A DNA stretch of 64,000 nucleotides, taken from the NCBI RefSeq assembly GCF_036511935.1, contig NZ_AP028878.1, forward strand, positions 2,666,001 through 2,730,000, in the 5' to 3' direction. The stretch is from Marinobacter nanhaiticus D15-8W (GTDB lineage: Bacteria; Pseudomonadota; Gammaproteobacteria; Pseudomonadales; Oleiphilaceae). Position numbers and translations under genes: made by a program. The notes below the pieces were generated by a model. The model did no database searches. It saw only the letters and a list, made by a program, of their open reading frames with translations, and was not told the DNA's origin. Positions 53,985 through 62,592 of the stretch are shown here, in pieces. Each line of letters starts with the position of its first letter. Position 1 is the first letter of the stretch.

Positions 53985-54182
53985 ATGGGAAAGGTCACTT
54001 CCAGCGATCGTTTCTTTATTTGGGGGCAGGTCACTCACAACTACGCCTTCGCCGGCAGACCGATTGACCACCTCAGTATCATTGAGGGGCTTCCGAACCC
54101 TGATCCGTTACCTGGAGATCTTTTCCCGATCGTTCGCCTGAACCGACTAGATCGTCGCTGGTGGTTGTCTCTTGAGGCCTGA
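53985..54182 (+). CDS. Possible small protein, doubtful
   Basis: A 65-residue frame begins six bases after the preceding stop with GGGATGGG around its ATG. It contains FFIWGQVTHNYAFAGRP and ends RWWLSLEA. No family is recognised. The position fits a last member of the immunity array or a decayed gene tail. Confidence 0.3.
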   Translation: MGKVTSSDRFFIWGQVTHNYAFAGRPIDHLSIIEGLPNPDPLPGDLFPIVRLNRLDRRWWLSLEA

Positions 54183-54645
54183 GAGATCCGCCTTCTCGGC
54201 GTCGCACTCACGTGCAGAACCTCTGCCTAGCTAGGGACACCCCAAGACCGATCGGCGTTGCCGGCCTATGGCCGTCGTTATTAGGGGACCCTCAGCATCA
54301 AACCGTATCTGCCCCAAACCACACGTCAAAGTGCGCATAATGTATATTATGTTAAATTCAGTATGGGAGACGACACAGTTTTTTGGACGCCCTGTAAGAT
54401 TCGCGCCAACCATCCGACCTAACAACGCCCCCGCATCAGTAAACGACATCCCTCAGTCTCGAAGACAGCCATAACGCGCCGCGCTAGTTTTAGCCCAACG
54501 GCTCTGTTACGACGATCAGCATGAGCGTCAACAGCTTCGTTTCTATTGACGGCAATAAAGAGCGATACTTCCCCCTGCTAGCCGGAAACCTGGGCTGCGC
54601 ACCGCACAGCCCGAATTACCTGCGTTTCCATGCTCATTAAACGAT
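54183..54645. other. Intergenic region closing the accessory segment
   Basis: No gene is supported in these 463 bases. An inverted repeat GGGCTG-N9-CAGCCC at about 54592-54612 lies downstream of the convergent aldo/keto reductase gene end. It may mark the edge of the acquired segment, since G+C rises again beyond it. Confidence 0.35.
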
Positions 54646-55509
54646 TTAAGACGCCACCCGTTCCAGCTCATCCACCGCAGAGTCCGGCAACGTAAGTTCC
54701 GCGCTCGCCAGATTCTCCCGCAAATGAGCCACCGATGATGTCCCCGGTATCAGCAGGATGTTTGGTGAGCGGCGAAGAAGCCAAGCCAGCGCTACCTGCA
54801 TCGGCTTGGCGTTCAGGCGCTCCGCAACACCGTCGAGAATGGACGACTGAAGGGGCGAAAACCCGCCAAGTGGGAAAAATGGCACGTACGCAATGCTTTC
54901 CCTTGCAAGCGCGTCGATGAGGTCGTCGTCTTCCCGACGGGCCAGGTTGTAGAGGTTCTGTACGCATATGATCGGCGCAATCCGGCGCGCTTCCTCAACC
55001 TGCTTGGCGGTTACGTTGCTGAGGCCGAGGTGGCGGATCAAGCCCTGCTGCTGAAGCTCTGCCAGTACAGCGAATGGCTCAGCCAACGAGCCCTCGGTCG
55101 GACCATGCGCAGAGAACATGGCTCGCAGGTTGACCACGTCCAGGACATCCACCCCGAGATGGTTCAGGTTGTCATGCACGGCCTGGATCAACTCTTCTCG
55201 CGAAAAAGCCGGCAACCACTGCCCTTCGGCATCCCGCCTCGCGCCGACCTTGGTGACGATGGTCAGATCTTCTGTATAAGGATGAAGCGCTTCCCGGATG
55301 AGCTGATTGGTGATGTGCGGCCCATAGAAATCGGACGTATCAATATGATTAACACCGCTGGCGATGACTTCTTTTAGTACGGTTTTAGCCACTTCGGGAT
55401 CTTCCGGTGGACCAAACACACCAGGTCCCGCTAACTGCATAGCCCCATACCCTAGCCGTTTGACCGTGCGATCACCCAGTTTGAACGTTTCGCTGTTAGT
55501 TAAACCCAT
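54646..55509 (-). CDS. Aldo/keto reductase
   Basis: The 287-residue TIM-barrel oxidoreductase has the AKR catalytic set: DTSDFYGPHITNQL (Asp and Tyr, about 58-71), a Lys in TIVTKVG (about 85) and the cofactor-phosphate region LLIPGTSSVAHLRENLASAELTL (about 253-275). The usual His motif reads NLRAMFSAHG here, a diverged version. It resembles oxidoreductases of the YajO/Tas type acting on small carbonyls with NADPH. It is divergent from the LysR gene at 55608, its likely regulator. Confidence 0.88.
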   Translation of the reverse strand: MGLTNSETFKLGDRTVKRLGYGAMQLAGPGVFGPPEDPEVAKTVLKEVIASGVNHIDTSDFYGPHITNQLIREALHPYTEDLTIVTKVGARRDAEGQWLPAFSREELIQAVHDNLNHLGVDVLDVVNLRAMFSAHGPTEGSLAEPFAVLAELQQQGLIRHLGLSNVTAKQVEEARRIAPIICVQNLYNLARREDDDLIDALARESIAYVPFFPLGGFSPLQSSILDGVAERLNAKPMQVALAWLLRRSPNILLIPGTSSVAHLRENLASAELTLPDSAVDELERVAS

Positions 55510-55607
55510 TAGAACTCTCCTGCTGATGAACTTATTAAAAGTCTAAGAAGCACCAGCGTGTGCGACAATCGGGTGAAATCAGCACGGGCTGTACGGAACT
55601 CCGAACA

Positions 55608-56510
55608 ATGAAAACCGACTTGAGTGATCTGGGCGTGGTCGTCGCCGTGGCAAAAGCCGGCGGTTTCCGGCAGGCAGCCAGGGTGACGGGCAGCAGTCCC
55701 TCTCGCCTGAGCGACGCGGTTAGGCGTATGGAATCATCCTTAGGGGTTCGACTCTTTAACCGCTCGACACGCAGCGTTGTACCGACTGAAGCCGGCGCCA
55801 TGCTGTTGTCCCGCCTCGGTCCGGCCATGAATGAAATCGAAACGGCGCTGGATTCCCTGAACCGGTTTCGGGACAAACCCAGCGGCACGCTAAAACTGAA
55901 TGTTCCCGTCAGTGCCGCGAAGCTGGTGTTGCCGACGATTGTTCCCGCTTTCCTGGCCGCTTATCCGGGCATCCGGCTCGAGATTGTAGCGGAGAGCAAT
56001 GTGGTCGATATTATCGCCGCGGGTTGTGACGCAGGCATCCGTTACGATGAGCGGCTGGAACAGGACATGATCGCCGTCCCTATCGGACCGCCGACCCAGC
56101 GCTCTGCAACTGCGGCAGCACCGGCGTTGCTGGATCGACTCGGCCGGCCGGAGCATCCCCGCGAACTGCTCGAATTCCCTTGCCTGACCGGACGTTTCAG
56201 TTCCGGTACTTCTTATCCCTGGGAGTATGAACGGGGCAACGAAAAAGTTGAGATAGAACCCAAGGGACCGCTAACCGTGAGCATCGGGAGCGCCGTCGAA
56301 CTCTCGGTACATGCAGCGATAGCAGGCCTCGGTGTTATTCATCTGTTTGAGCAGTGGTTGCAACCGCATATCGACAGCGGCGCGCTTGAGCCGATTCTCG
56401 AACCCTGGTGGCAGCGTTTTTCGGGCCCTTATCTCTACTACCCGGGGCACCGTTTGGTGCCGGCACCCCTACGGGCCTTTATCGATTTCATCAAGGCCAT
56501 GGATGGTTGA
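55608..56510 (+). CDS. LysR-family transcriptional regulator
   Basis: The 300-residue regulator has the LysR helix-turn-helix (about 5-62: GGFRQAARVTGSSPSRLSDAVRRMESSLGVRLFNRSTRSV) and an effector-binding domain starting GTLKLNVPVSAAKLVLP. Start at ATG 55608 gives the normal family length; the open frame upstream to 55560 is not needed. It is divergent from the aldo/keto reductase gene with a 98-base shared promoter region. Confidence 0.9.
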   Translation: MKTDLSDLGVVVAVAKAGGFRQAARVTGSSPSRLSDAVRRMESSLGVRLFNRSTRSVVPTEAGAMLLSRLGPAMNEIETALDSLNRFRDKPSGTLKLNVPVSAAKLVLPTIVPAFLAAYPGIRLEIVAESNVVDIIAAGCDAGIRYDERLEQDMIAVPIGPPTQRSATAAAPALLDRLGRPEHPRELLEFPCLTGRFSSGTSYPWEYERGNEKVEIEPKGPLTVSIGSAVELSVHAAIAGLGVIHLFEQWLQPHIDSGALEPILEPWWQRFSGPYLYYPGHRLVPAPLRAFIDFIKAMDG

Positions 56511-56514
56511 TCGA

Positions 56515-56679
56515 CTAGCGACCGTTGAAATACCCGGCATTGGCAATATCCGCGAGCAACTCTGGCCCGGTTGGTGTCCACCCCAGTTGTTGTCGCGTTT
56601 GCGCGCTTGAGGCACGGCTGTCGATACTTGCAAAGTGGGTAACCCAGCCAAAGTAGTCTTCGGCAGCCAGGTGAATGGC
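56515..56679 (-). pseudogene. C-terminal remnant of an NAD(P)-binding epimerase-type protein
   Basis: On the minus strand a run of about 55 codons ends at TAG 56517-56515 and reads ... AEDYFGWVTHFASID ... SSAQTRQQLGWTPTGPELL ADIANAGYFNGR. The SSAQTRQQLGWTPTGP segment is typical of the C-terminus of extended SDRs (NAD-dependent epimerases). No start or cofactor domain is present upstream, so this is a deletion remnant. It abuts the end of the LysR gene. Confidence 0.6.
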
Positions 56680-56917
56680 TCCTCATCGGGACGCCTAGGA
56701 TTACTCCCCTTCGTTCGTGTTCCCTCACGTTCTTCTGCCTTTCTAGCATTACCTGCCTACAAATAACTCCCCTGCTCCAACCTATTAACGGCCAGAACCG
56801 TGGCTATTGTTATCTATTTCTGAATAGAGATGTCAGTGAAGGCGCATTTATCCGACAAAGCCAAACGATCAGAATCAATTTTCAAGACCCATACCTCACT
56901 CCAATCGGAGGAACACT

Positions 56918-57658
56918 ATGACTAGCGAATCGCAGAAAGTGGCCATCGTAACCGGTTCTTCACGCGGTATTGGCCGAGCGACGGCAGAGCGGCTGGCATC
57001 GGACGGTTTCGCCGTAGTGGTCAACTATGCCGGTAACGAAGCCAAAGCCAGGGACGCTGTCGCAGCAATCGAATCAAACGGGGGCCGCGCCATTGCCGTA
57101 CAGGGTGATGTCAGTAAGCAGGATGATGTGAGCCGGTTATTCTCAACCGCGAAAGAGACATTCGGGCGTATCGACGTGGTGGTGAACAGCGCCGGCACGC
57201 TCCCAATGGCCAAGATCAGCACTGAGAACCTGGAGGCGTTCGACCAGGTGATCGCCACGAATCTACGGGGCACCTACCTGGTACTCGCACAAGCCGCAGA
57301 GCACCTCGACGCGGGAGGCCGGATCATCGCGTTTTCAAGCAGCGTGCTAGGCAAATCGTTTCCCGCTTATGGCCCTTATATCGCCAGCAAAGCTGGCGTT
57401 GAGGGGCTTGTACGTGTCCTCGCCAATGAATTGCGCGGGCGCGATATTACCGTCAACGCGGTGGCACCCGGCCCCGTTGCCACTGAAATGTTCCTTGACG
57501 GTAAATCCGACGAGCTCATCGAGCAGATCGCCAAGCAGGCTCCCATGGAAAGACTTGGCCAGCCACAGGATATTGCCTCGGCGGTTTCATTCCTCGCCGG
57601 TACCGACGGCGCTTGGGTCAATGCACAGATCATCCGCGTTAACGGCGGCTTTGTTTGA
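56918..57658 (+). CDS. Short-chain dehydrogenase/reductase
   Basis: The 246-residue classical SDR has TGSSRGIG (about residues 12-19), NSAGT (about 90), a catalytic Ser in AFSSSVLG and the YIASK pair (about 154). NYAGNEAKA after the second strand suggests NADP(H). It resembles 3-oxoacyl-ACP/glucose dehydrogenase-type enzymes; the substrate is not readable. It leads a rightward set with a tautomerase and a DoxX protein. Confidence 0.9.
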   Translation: MTSESQKVAIVTGSSRGIGRATAERLASDGFAVVVNYAGNEAKARDAVAAIESNGGRAIAVQGDVSKQDDVSRLFSTAKETFGRIDVVVNSAGTLPMAKISTENLEAFDQVIATNLRGTYLVLAQAAEHLDAGGRIIAFSSSVLGKSFPAYGPYIASKAGVEGLVRVLANELRGRDITVNAVAPGPVATEMFLDGKSDELIEQIAKQAPMERLGQPQDIASAVSFLAGTDGAWVNAQIIRVNGGFV

Positions 57659-57727
57659 GCACGACCGATAGAACCGGTCGACAGGCGGATCCGCATTCAA
57701 TGCAAGCAAACACACCAGGAGACAACC

Positions 57728-57946
57728 ATGCCATTTGCAAACTACAAATTTCCAGAAGGCATTCTCGACCACGCACGCAAGGAAGAGATTATTCACCGGA
57801 CAACTGAGATGTTCGTCGAGTACTTTGGCGAAGAGGTCCGTCCTTACACCATGGTCCTGATTGAAGACGTCGCCGACGGTGGCTGGGGGCGCGCCGACGA
57901 AACCTTAACCCTCGAGAAGATGGGGCTACCGGCTAAACCCATCTGA
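57728..57946 (+). CDS. 4-oxalocrotonate tautomerase-family protein
   Basis: The 72-residue protein begins MPFANYKFPEG. The Pro after Met is the catalytic base once Met is removed, as in 4-oxalocrotonate tautomerases. The body LDHARKEEIIHRTTEMFVEYFGEEVRPYTMVLIEDV fits the family. GGAG lies upstream of the ATG. It follows the SDR gene by 69 bases. The substrate is unknown. Confidence 0.85.
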   Translation: MPFANYKFPEGILDHARKEEIIHRTTEMFVEYFGEEVRPYTMVLIEDVADGGWGRADETLTLEKMGLPAKPI

Positions 57947-58066
57947 AACCAGAGCTCCAAGACCAGCCCCGGCCCCGGACGGGTCCCCACCCATGGCCGG
58001 GCGACCTGTTTGATTAAGTTGGTATGCAACCGACCGGTTTGCAGCGCCGTGTATCGAGGACTATGT

Positions 58067-58552
58067 ATGGAAACTGGTACTTCACGAACAAGCACCACCC
58101 TAACCCAGCCAACGTGCATTTACTCCGCTTATGAACCCATTGCCTATGCCCTGTTGCGAATAACCACAGGCGCTGTCCTGCTCACTCACGGGCTGCCCAA
58201 GGCTCTAGGCACATCGCACGGCTCCATGACCGACCCGATGGCTGGTTCGATTAACCTGATCGAGAACGTGATGGGACTTCCCTTCGCACCGCAATTGGCG
58301 ATCGGGGTGATGCTGCTGGAAACCATCGGCGCCGTCATGTTGGCCGCAGGCATGGCGACTCGTGCCGTCGCACTTCTATTTCTGGTTGAGATGGTGGGTA
58401 TCTGCTTTGCCCTCGGACCGACCTGGCCCTGGATAGATCGGGGTATCGAATACCCGGCCGTTCTTGGGGTGCTGTCGTTGTATATGTTCGCCCGCGGTGG
58501 CGGCAATTGGTCGGCTGATGAACGATTCCATCGCAGGCAACGTTTAATCTAA
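58067..58552 (+). CDS. DoxX-family membrane protein
   Basis: The 161-residue protein has four hydrophobic segments (about residues 22-45, 70-95, 97-115, 125-145). It has the DoxX-type LLRITTGAVLLTHGLPKA and LAIGVMLLETIGAVMLAAG. Family members are membrane proteins linked to redox or quinone functions and are often paired with small oxidoreductases, as here. Start ATG 58067 has GAGGA six bases upstream; the open frame from 58010 is not needed. Confidence 0.82.
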   Translation: METGTSRTSTTLTQPTCIYSAYEPIAYALLRITTGAVLLTHGLPKALGTSHGSMTDPMAGSINLIENVMGLPFAPQLAIGVMLLETIGAVMLAAGMATRAVALLFLVEMVGICFALGPTWPWIDRGIEYPAVLGVLSLYMFARGGGNWSADERFHRRQRLI

Positions 58553-58605
58553 CGCCAACGGAAGGTGGGCAACAGCCTTTGATTTCCGACATGGCCCGTT
58601 AAGGA

Positions 58606-59511
58606 TCAGCCGCCGCCAAACCGCTCCTCGTAAATCGAGACCAGCCAGTCCACAAAGACCCGGACCCGAGGCGATAGTTGCTTACGGTGGGGATAGACCA
58701 CATGGATGGGTAGATGGGGTTTTTCCCAACCCGCCAATACCTCAACGAGCTCTCCCCGCTCCAAAGCAGCCTCGACGTGAAAGCGCGGAAGTTGGATCAG
58801 CCCGCAACCGCGCAAGCCGCCGACCACATAGTTTTCGGCATCGTTAAGAGTCAGCCAGCCCTTGGTTTCGAACGAAACGAGCTCGCCATCGATCACCAAG
58901 TCCAGCTTTGTATCCGCAGCGCTGTAACCAGACATGAAACGAACGGCTTGATGGTTACGCAATGCGCCGGGCTCATCCGGAAGCCCCATACGCGTGACGT
59001 AACCAGGGCTCGCGCAGATGACTTGGGGTAGCATGGCGAGCCGTCGAGAAACCAGTGTAGAGTCACCCGGCACCCCACCCCGAACGGCACAGTCGATGCC
59101 CTCGCCGACCAGATCCACGCGACGGTCACCAGTGGTCACGACCAGTTCAAGCCTGGGATATAACGCCCGGAATTCATCGATACGCGGCATCACGATATGG
59201 CTGGCATGGGTTCCATGTAGCTCCACGCGGAGAACACCCCGCGGGTTGCCGGCGACTGGGCTCAGTATGGCCTCAGCTTCCTCAAGCTCAGCGAGTAGAT
59301 TGGTGCAACGTTCATAAAACGCCTGGCCTTCCACTGTAGGCCGAACCTGACGCGTGGTGCGCTCCAGGAGCCGGGTGCCCAAACGATTCTCCAACTGCTG
59401 GATGCCGAGCGTAGCGGTAGCCCTTGGAAGACCGAGTTCATTAGCTGCTCGGGTAAAGCTGCGGCTCTCGACAATACGTACGAAGAGCGCCATCGAATCG
59501 ATTCGGTCCAT
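58606..59511 (-). CDS. LysR-family transcriptional regulator
   Basis: The 301-residue protein has the LysR helix-turn-helix (about 5-62: RSFTRAANELGLPRATATLGIQQLENRLGTRLLERTTRQV) and a C-terminal effector domain with GDRRVDLVGEGIDCAVRGG. It is the CrgA-like type. It is convergent with the DoxX gene and is followed upstream by a further LysR gene on the same strand. Its target cannot be assigned from position. Confidence 0.9.
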   Translation of the reverse strand: MDRIDSMALFVRIVESRSFTRAANELGLPRATATLGIQQLENRLGTRLLERTTRQVRPTVEGQAFYERCTNLLAELEEAEAILSPVAGNPRGVLRVELHGTHASHIVMPRIDEFRALYPRLELVVTTGDRRVDLVGEGIDCAVRGGVPGDSTLVSRRLAMLPQVICASPGYVTRMGLPDEPGALRNHQAVRFMSGYSAADTKLDLVIDGELVSFETKGWLTLNDAENYVVGGLRGCGLIQLPRFHVEAALERGELVEVLAGWEKPHLPIHVVYPHRKQLSPRVRVFVDWLVSIYEERFGGG

Positions 59512-59617
59512 AACGGGTGTTTACCCCAGCCAAACAGTGAAGCCAAATTAGCCGAGTTGTTCAATGCTTGGCAATTCTAATTGCCTTAACTGCCTTAGAG
59601 AGCCTCAAACATCCGCA

Positions 59618-60547
59618 TCATTGCGGCGTTAGACGCTCTGCGGCATCTCGCCGATTAGCCTCGGCGGAACGCAGCACCTCAATAAATACCTGGAGCGCTG
59701 CCGGAATATGTCGATGCCCCGGATAATACAGCGCCAGCTGTGATTCACGTGGGCACCAGTCTTCGAGTATCCGTACAAGGCAGCCGTCGGCGACAGCAGA
59801 CTGGGCAAAGGGTTCGGCCACAAAAGCAATACCCAGTCCTTCAGTTGCCGCATCGACCATCAGCAGCGAATCGTCGAGCGTCAGCATACCCGGCACATCG
59901 AGAGCAAGGGATTGTCCAGCCCGCGAGAATTCCCACCGGTAGCGTTTGCCACTGGGCATGCGGTGGCGAATACATTGATGTTTCATCAGGTCATCCGGAA
60001 CTTGTGGCCGCCCCCAAACCGATAAATAGCTTGGCGAAGCAACAGGCACGAAGCGAACATCGCCACCGAACGGCACGGCTATCATGTCTTGAGGCACAGC
60101 CTCCAACAGACGAACGCCGGCATCGAATTCATGGTCAACGATGTCGACGAGCTGGCCCTCCGATACAAGGTCAAGCTCGACGTCCGGGTACTGTGATCGA
60201 AAGGTCGGTACGACATAAGCCAACAGCCATCGTGCCGCAGCAAAGTTGGCATTGATACGCAGCAGACCCGAGGGGGTCACTCCCACATCCGTCAACGCGT
60301 CCAGCGCGGCGTCAAGATCGCGAAGTACGGGGTTCAACCGTTCAAGCAAATGCGCGCCCGCATCCGTGGGGGCGACACTGCGCGTCGTCCGGTTAAGCAA
60401 TCGTACGCCTAAAGACTGCTCCAGCCCGCGAATAGTGTGACTCAAAGCCGATCTGGAAACACCGAGCTCGTCGGCCGCCTTGCGGAAGCTACGGTAGGTA
60501 CAGATAGCAGTAAAAGCGTTCAAGTCAGCCAAGGACGGTCTTGCCAT
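59618..60547 (-). CDS. LysR-family transcriptional regulator
   Basis: This 309-residue regulator starts at ATG 60547 (MARPSLADLNAF); the frame is open to 60592 but the shorter form fits the family. Helix-turn-helix: RSFRKAADELGVSRSALSHTIRGLEQSLGVRLLNRTTRSV (about 18-57). The effector domain begins GLLRINANFAAARWLL. It is divergent from the SDR gene at 60649 with a gap of about 100 bases, so it is the likely regulator of that gene. Confidence 0.9.
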   Translation of the reverse strand: MARPSLADLNAFTAICTYRSFRKAADELGVSRSALSHTIRGLEQSLGVRLLNRTTRSVAPTDAGAHLLERLNPVLRDLDAALDALTDVGVTPSGLLRINANFAAARWLLAYVVPTFRSQYPDVELDLVSEGQLVDIVDHEFDAGVRLLEAVPQDMIAVPFGGDVRFVPVASPSYLSVWGRPQVPDDLMKHQCIRHRMPSGKRYRWEFSRAGQSLALDVPGMLTLDDSLLMVDAATEGLGIAFVAEPFAQSAVADGCLVRILEDWCPRESQLALYYPGHRHIPAALQVFIEVLRSAEANRRDAAERLTPQ

Positions 60548-60648
60548 TGTTGAATAATCCTCACCTATGCATCCTATTTTATTGGTATTCACTCACCAGG
60601 CGAGGATACCCATACTTAGTCGTAAATACACGATACAGGAGTGAAATG

Positions 60649-61476
60649 ATGACTAAGACATGGCTCATTACCGGCGCATCATCCGGCCTCGGCCGGCTCA
60701 TGGCGGAGCAACTGTTGGCGCGTGGTGACCGCGTTGCAGCCACGGCTCGCCGGACGAACAAAATGGCGGAGTTGCAGGCGCAATATCCGGAGACGCTGAT
60801 CATTGAGCACCTTGACGTGACCGACACGGCGTCCACCAGAGCAACGGTTCAACATCTCTTCTCTAGCATGGGTTCTATTGATGTTGTGGTCAGCAACGCG
60901 GGTTATGGGCTCTTTGGCGCGGGCGAAGAAGTGACGGATGACCAGATCAAACATCAGATCACCACCAACCTGATCGGTTCGATACAGTTGATCCGTGCGG
61001 TACTTCCCTACCTGCGAGAGCAAGGCGGCGGGCGTATCGTGCAGGTTTCGTCGGAGGGCGGGCAGATCGCCTACCCCAACTTCAGCCTCTACCACAGTAC
61101 GAAATGGGGAATCGAGGGCTTCGTCGAATCCGTGGCGCAGGAGGTCGCCCCGTTCGGGATTGACTTTATCATTGCCGAGCCCGGCCCGACGGGGACGAAC
61201 TTTGCCGCTAATCTGGTACGCCCCCCATTGATGGAGGTATACGAGAACACCCCAGCTGGGGAGGTTCGACGCGCCGTCGACAGCGGGAGCTTCGATATCA
61301 AAGGTGATGCGGCCCGGACCGTGGAGGCCATGATAGCGGCCGCCGACCGTGAGAAGCCTGCGTTGCGCCTCACTTTGGGCAGCACTGCCTATGAATCGAT
61401 TAGCAACGCGCTGACGCGACGATTGGCTGAGCTAACTTCACAGCGTGATATCGCCCTGTCCGCCGATTCGGATTGA
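60649..61476 (+). CDS. Short-chain dehydrogenase/reductase
   Basis: The 275-residue classical SDR begins MTKTWLITGASSGLGRLMAEQ, with the TGASSGLG cofactor motif at about residues 8-15, NAGYG (about 83), a catalytic Ser in VSSEGGQ and YHSTK (about 150). The start at 60649 is preferred because GGAG is seven bases upstream; ATG 60646 and frames from 60541 are alternatives. The long C-terminal part and RRTNKMAEL loop fit NADP(H)-dependent members. It is divergent from a LysR gene. Confidence 0.9.
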   Translation: MTKTWLITGASSGLGRLMAEQLLARGDRVAATARRTNKMAELQAQYPETLIIEHLDVTDTASTRATVQHLFSSMGSIDVVVSNAGYGLFGAGEEVTDDQIKHQITTNLIGSIQLIRAVLPYLREQGGGRIVQVSSEGGQIAYPNFSLYHSTKWGIEGFVESVAQEVAPFGIDFIIAEPGPTGTNFAANLVRPPLMEVYENTPAGEVRRAVDSGSFDIKGDAARTVEAMIAAADREKPALRLTLGSTAYESISNALTRRLAELTSQRDIALSADSD

Positions 61477-61627
61477 TGCGGCGCCACAAGGTAAATCGAG
61501 GCACGCCTGAACTCAATAGAAAACCGTTGATTTGGGTCTACAAAATCGGCGGGAATGTTTTGAAGATGAGAAAGGAAAGATACGAGCGAGACAAAGGGGT
61601 GAATGCCCCCTTGTCCGCTCCTGGCCG

Positions 61628-61894
61628 CTATAGACTGCGGCTAAGAAACGCGTCCGAAGGTACGCGTTGTTCGGCAACCAGGCCCTCGCAGGATTCACAG
61701 GGTTTCTGGAAATAAGACAGGCTGCGGTCGAGCTCAACCTGTACCCCTGAATCGACGCCCGTCTCCATAACTGTGCCGGAGAGCTCGTTGAGCGCGGCCT
61801 GGGCTCCCAGCCAGACCAGCAATAGCCAGACGACTGAGAGGATTTGCTTGAAAAGAACACTTCCCGGTTTTACTGAGTGGCTTGCGTGTAGCAT
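61628..61894 (-). CDS. Small membrane-anchored or exported hypothetical protein
   Basis: The 88-residue protein has one hydrophobic segment (about residues 14-34, LFKQILSVVWLLLVWLGAQA) and a CESC pair near residue 66. It starts at 61894, overlapping the end of the gene upstream of it (stop at 61870) by 25 bases, so the two may be translationally coupled. No family is recognised. Confidence 0.5.
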   Translation of the reverse strand: MLHASHSVKPGSVLFKQILSVVWLLLVWLGAQAALNELSGTVMETGVDSGVQVELDRSLSYFQKPCESCEGLVAEQRVPSDAFLSRSL

Positions 61895-62241
61895 GAGAAC
61901 ACCTCTTCCATGAGTTGGCGCAGACGGTTGGAACCATTTCTCATCATGGTGTGGGGCTCGATGCCGAGCACCAGACGGCCCCGCAACACAACCAATGCAG
62001 CCTTGAGGAGTTTATAATCAAGCGATGCGAGATCGCTGAAAGTAATCGCCCAGTTTGGGGGATCATAGGCGCCCAAGAGCACCAGGGAGGCCGGTCGGCG
62101 TTCGCCGGTTTCGGCCATAGCGTGCGTCCAGAGAGCCTCGATGGCCTGATGGTACTCTCCTACCGTCACGCTCAGTTCAGAGCAGATAACCTCTGCCTCT
62201 GATATCTGGCCGCGGATTGCGGTCGAAATTTCCGTTTCCAT
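61870..62241 (-). CDS. Hypothetical soluble protein
   Basis: The 123-residue protein (start ATG 62241, METEISTAIRGQIS) is mostly helical with a central ASLVLLGAYDPPNWAITFSD segment and a final helix. No family is recognised. The frame is open upstream to 62331, but the shorter start fits better. It precedes and overlaps the small membrane-anchored gene. Confidence 0.55.
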   Translation of the reverse strand: METEISTAIRGQISEAEVICSELSVTVGEYHQAIEALWTHAMAETGERRPASLVLLGAYDPPNWAITFSDLASLDYKLLKAALVVLRGRLVLGIEPHTMMRNGSNRLRQLMEEVFSCYTQATQ

Positions 62242-62592
62242 TATTACTGTCCTTGCTATACGAGCTACTGACAAACATTGTCGTTTGCGGTCAAGCTGCC
62301 TAAACCCCTCCTGGGTTTGATGCAGGATCACTTGGCTACGGAAGTTTCATGTTCACATACAAAACATGCATATCTAATTAACATAGGATGCAAAGCACAC
62401 AATCAACTAAGTGAGCGCTAAGCATATGATTTTAGTCTAAGCATCCGCTAATCCGAAATGTCGTTGCAACAGTAGCTCCACCCTCTCCTACTTATTACAA
62501 CTTAACGTTAATACACCTTTCATAGGGACCATCGCAGTCTGCGATCTATACCTTCCCCTTGCTCCGCTCTACCATACCGCCATTACATCCGC
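62242..62592. promoter_or_regulatory. Divergent intergenic region
   Basis: These 351 bases separate the minus-strand pair at 61628-62241 from the DUF2914 gene. They are AT-rich near 62340-62420, consistent with promoters. Nothing else is recognised. Confidence 0.35.

Noticed and set aside
54268..54474. 68-residue frame in the region after the immunity array
   Set aside because: No ribosome binding site or family; composition looks non-coding.
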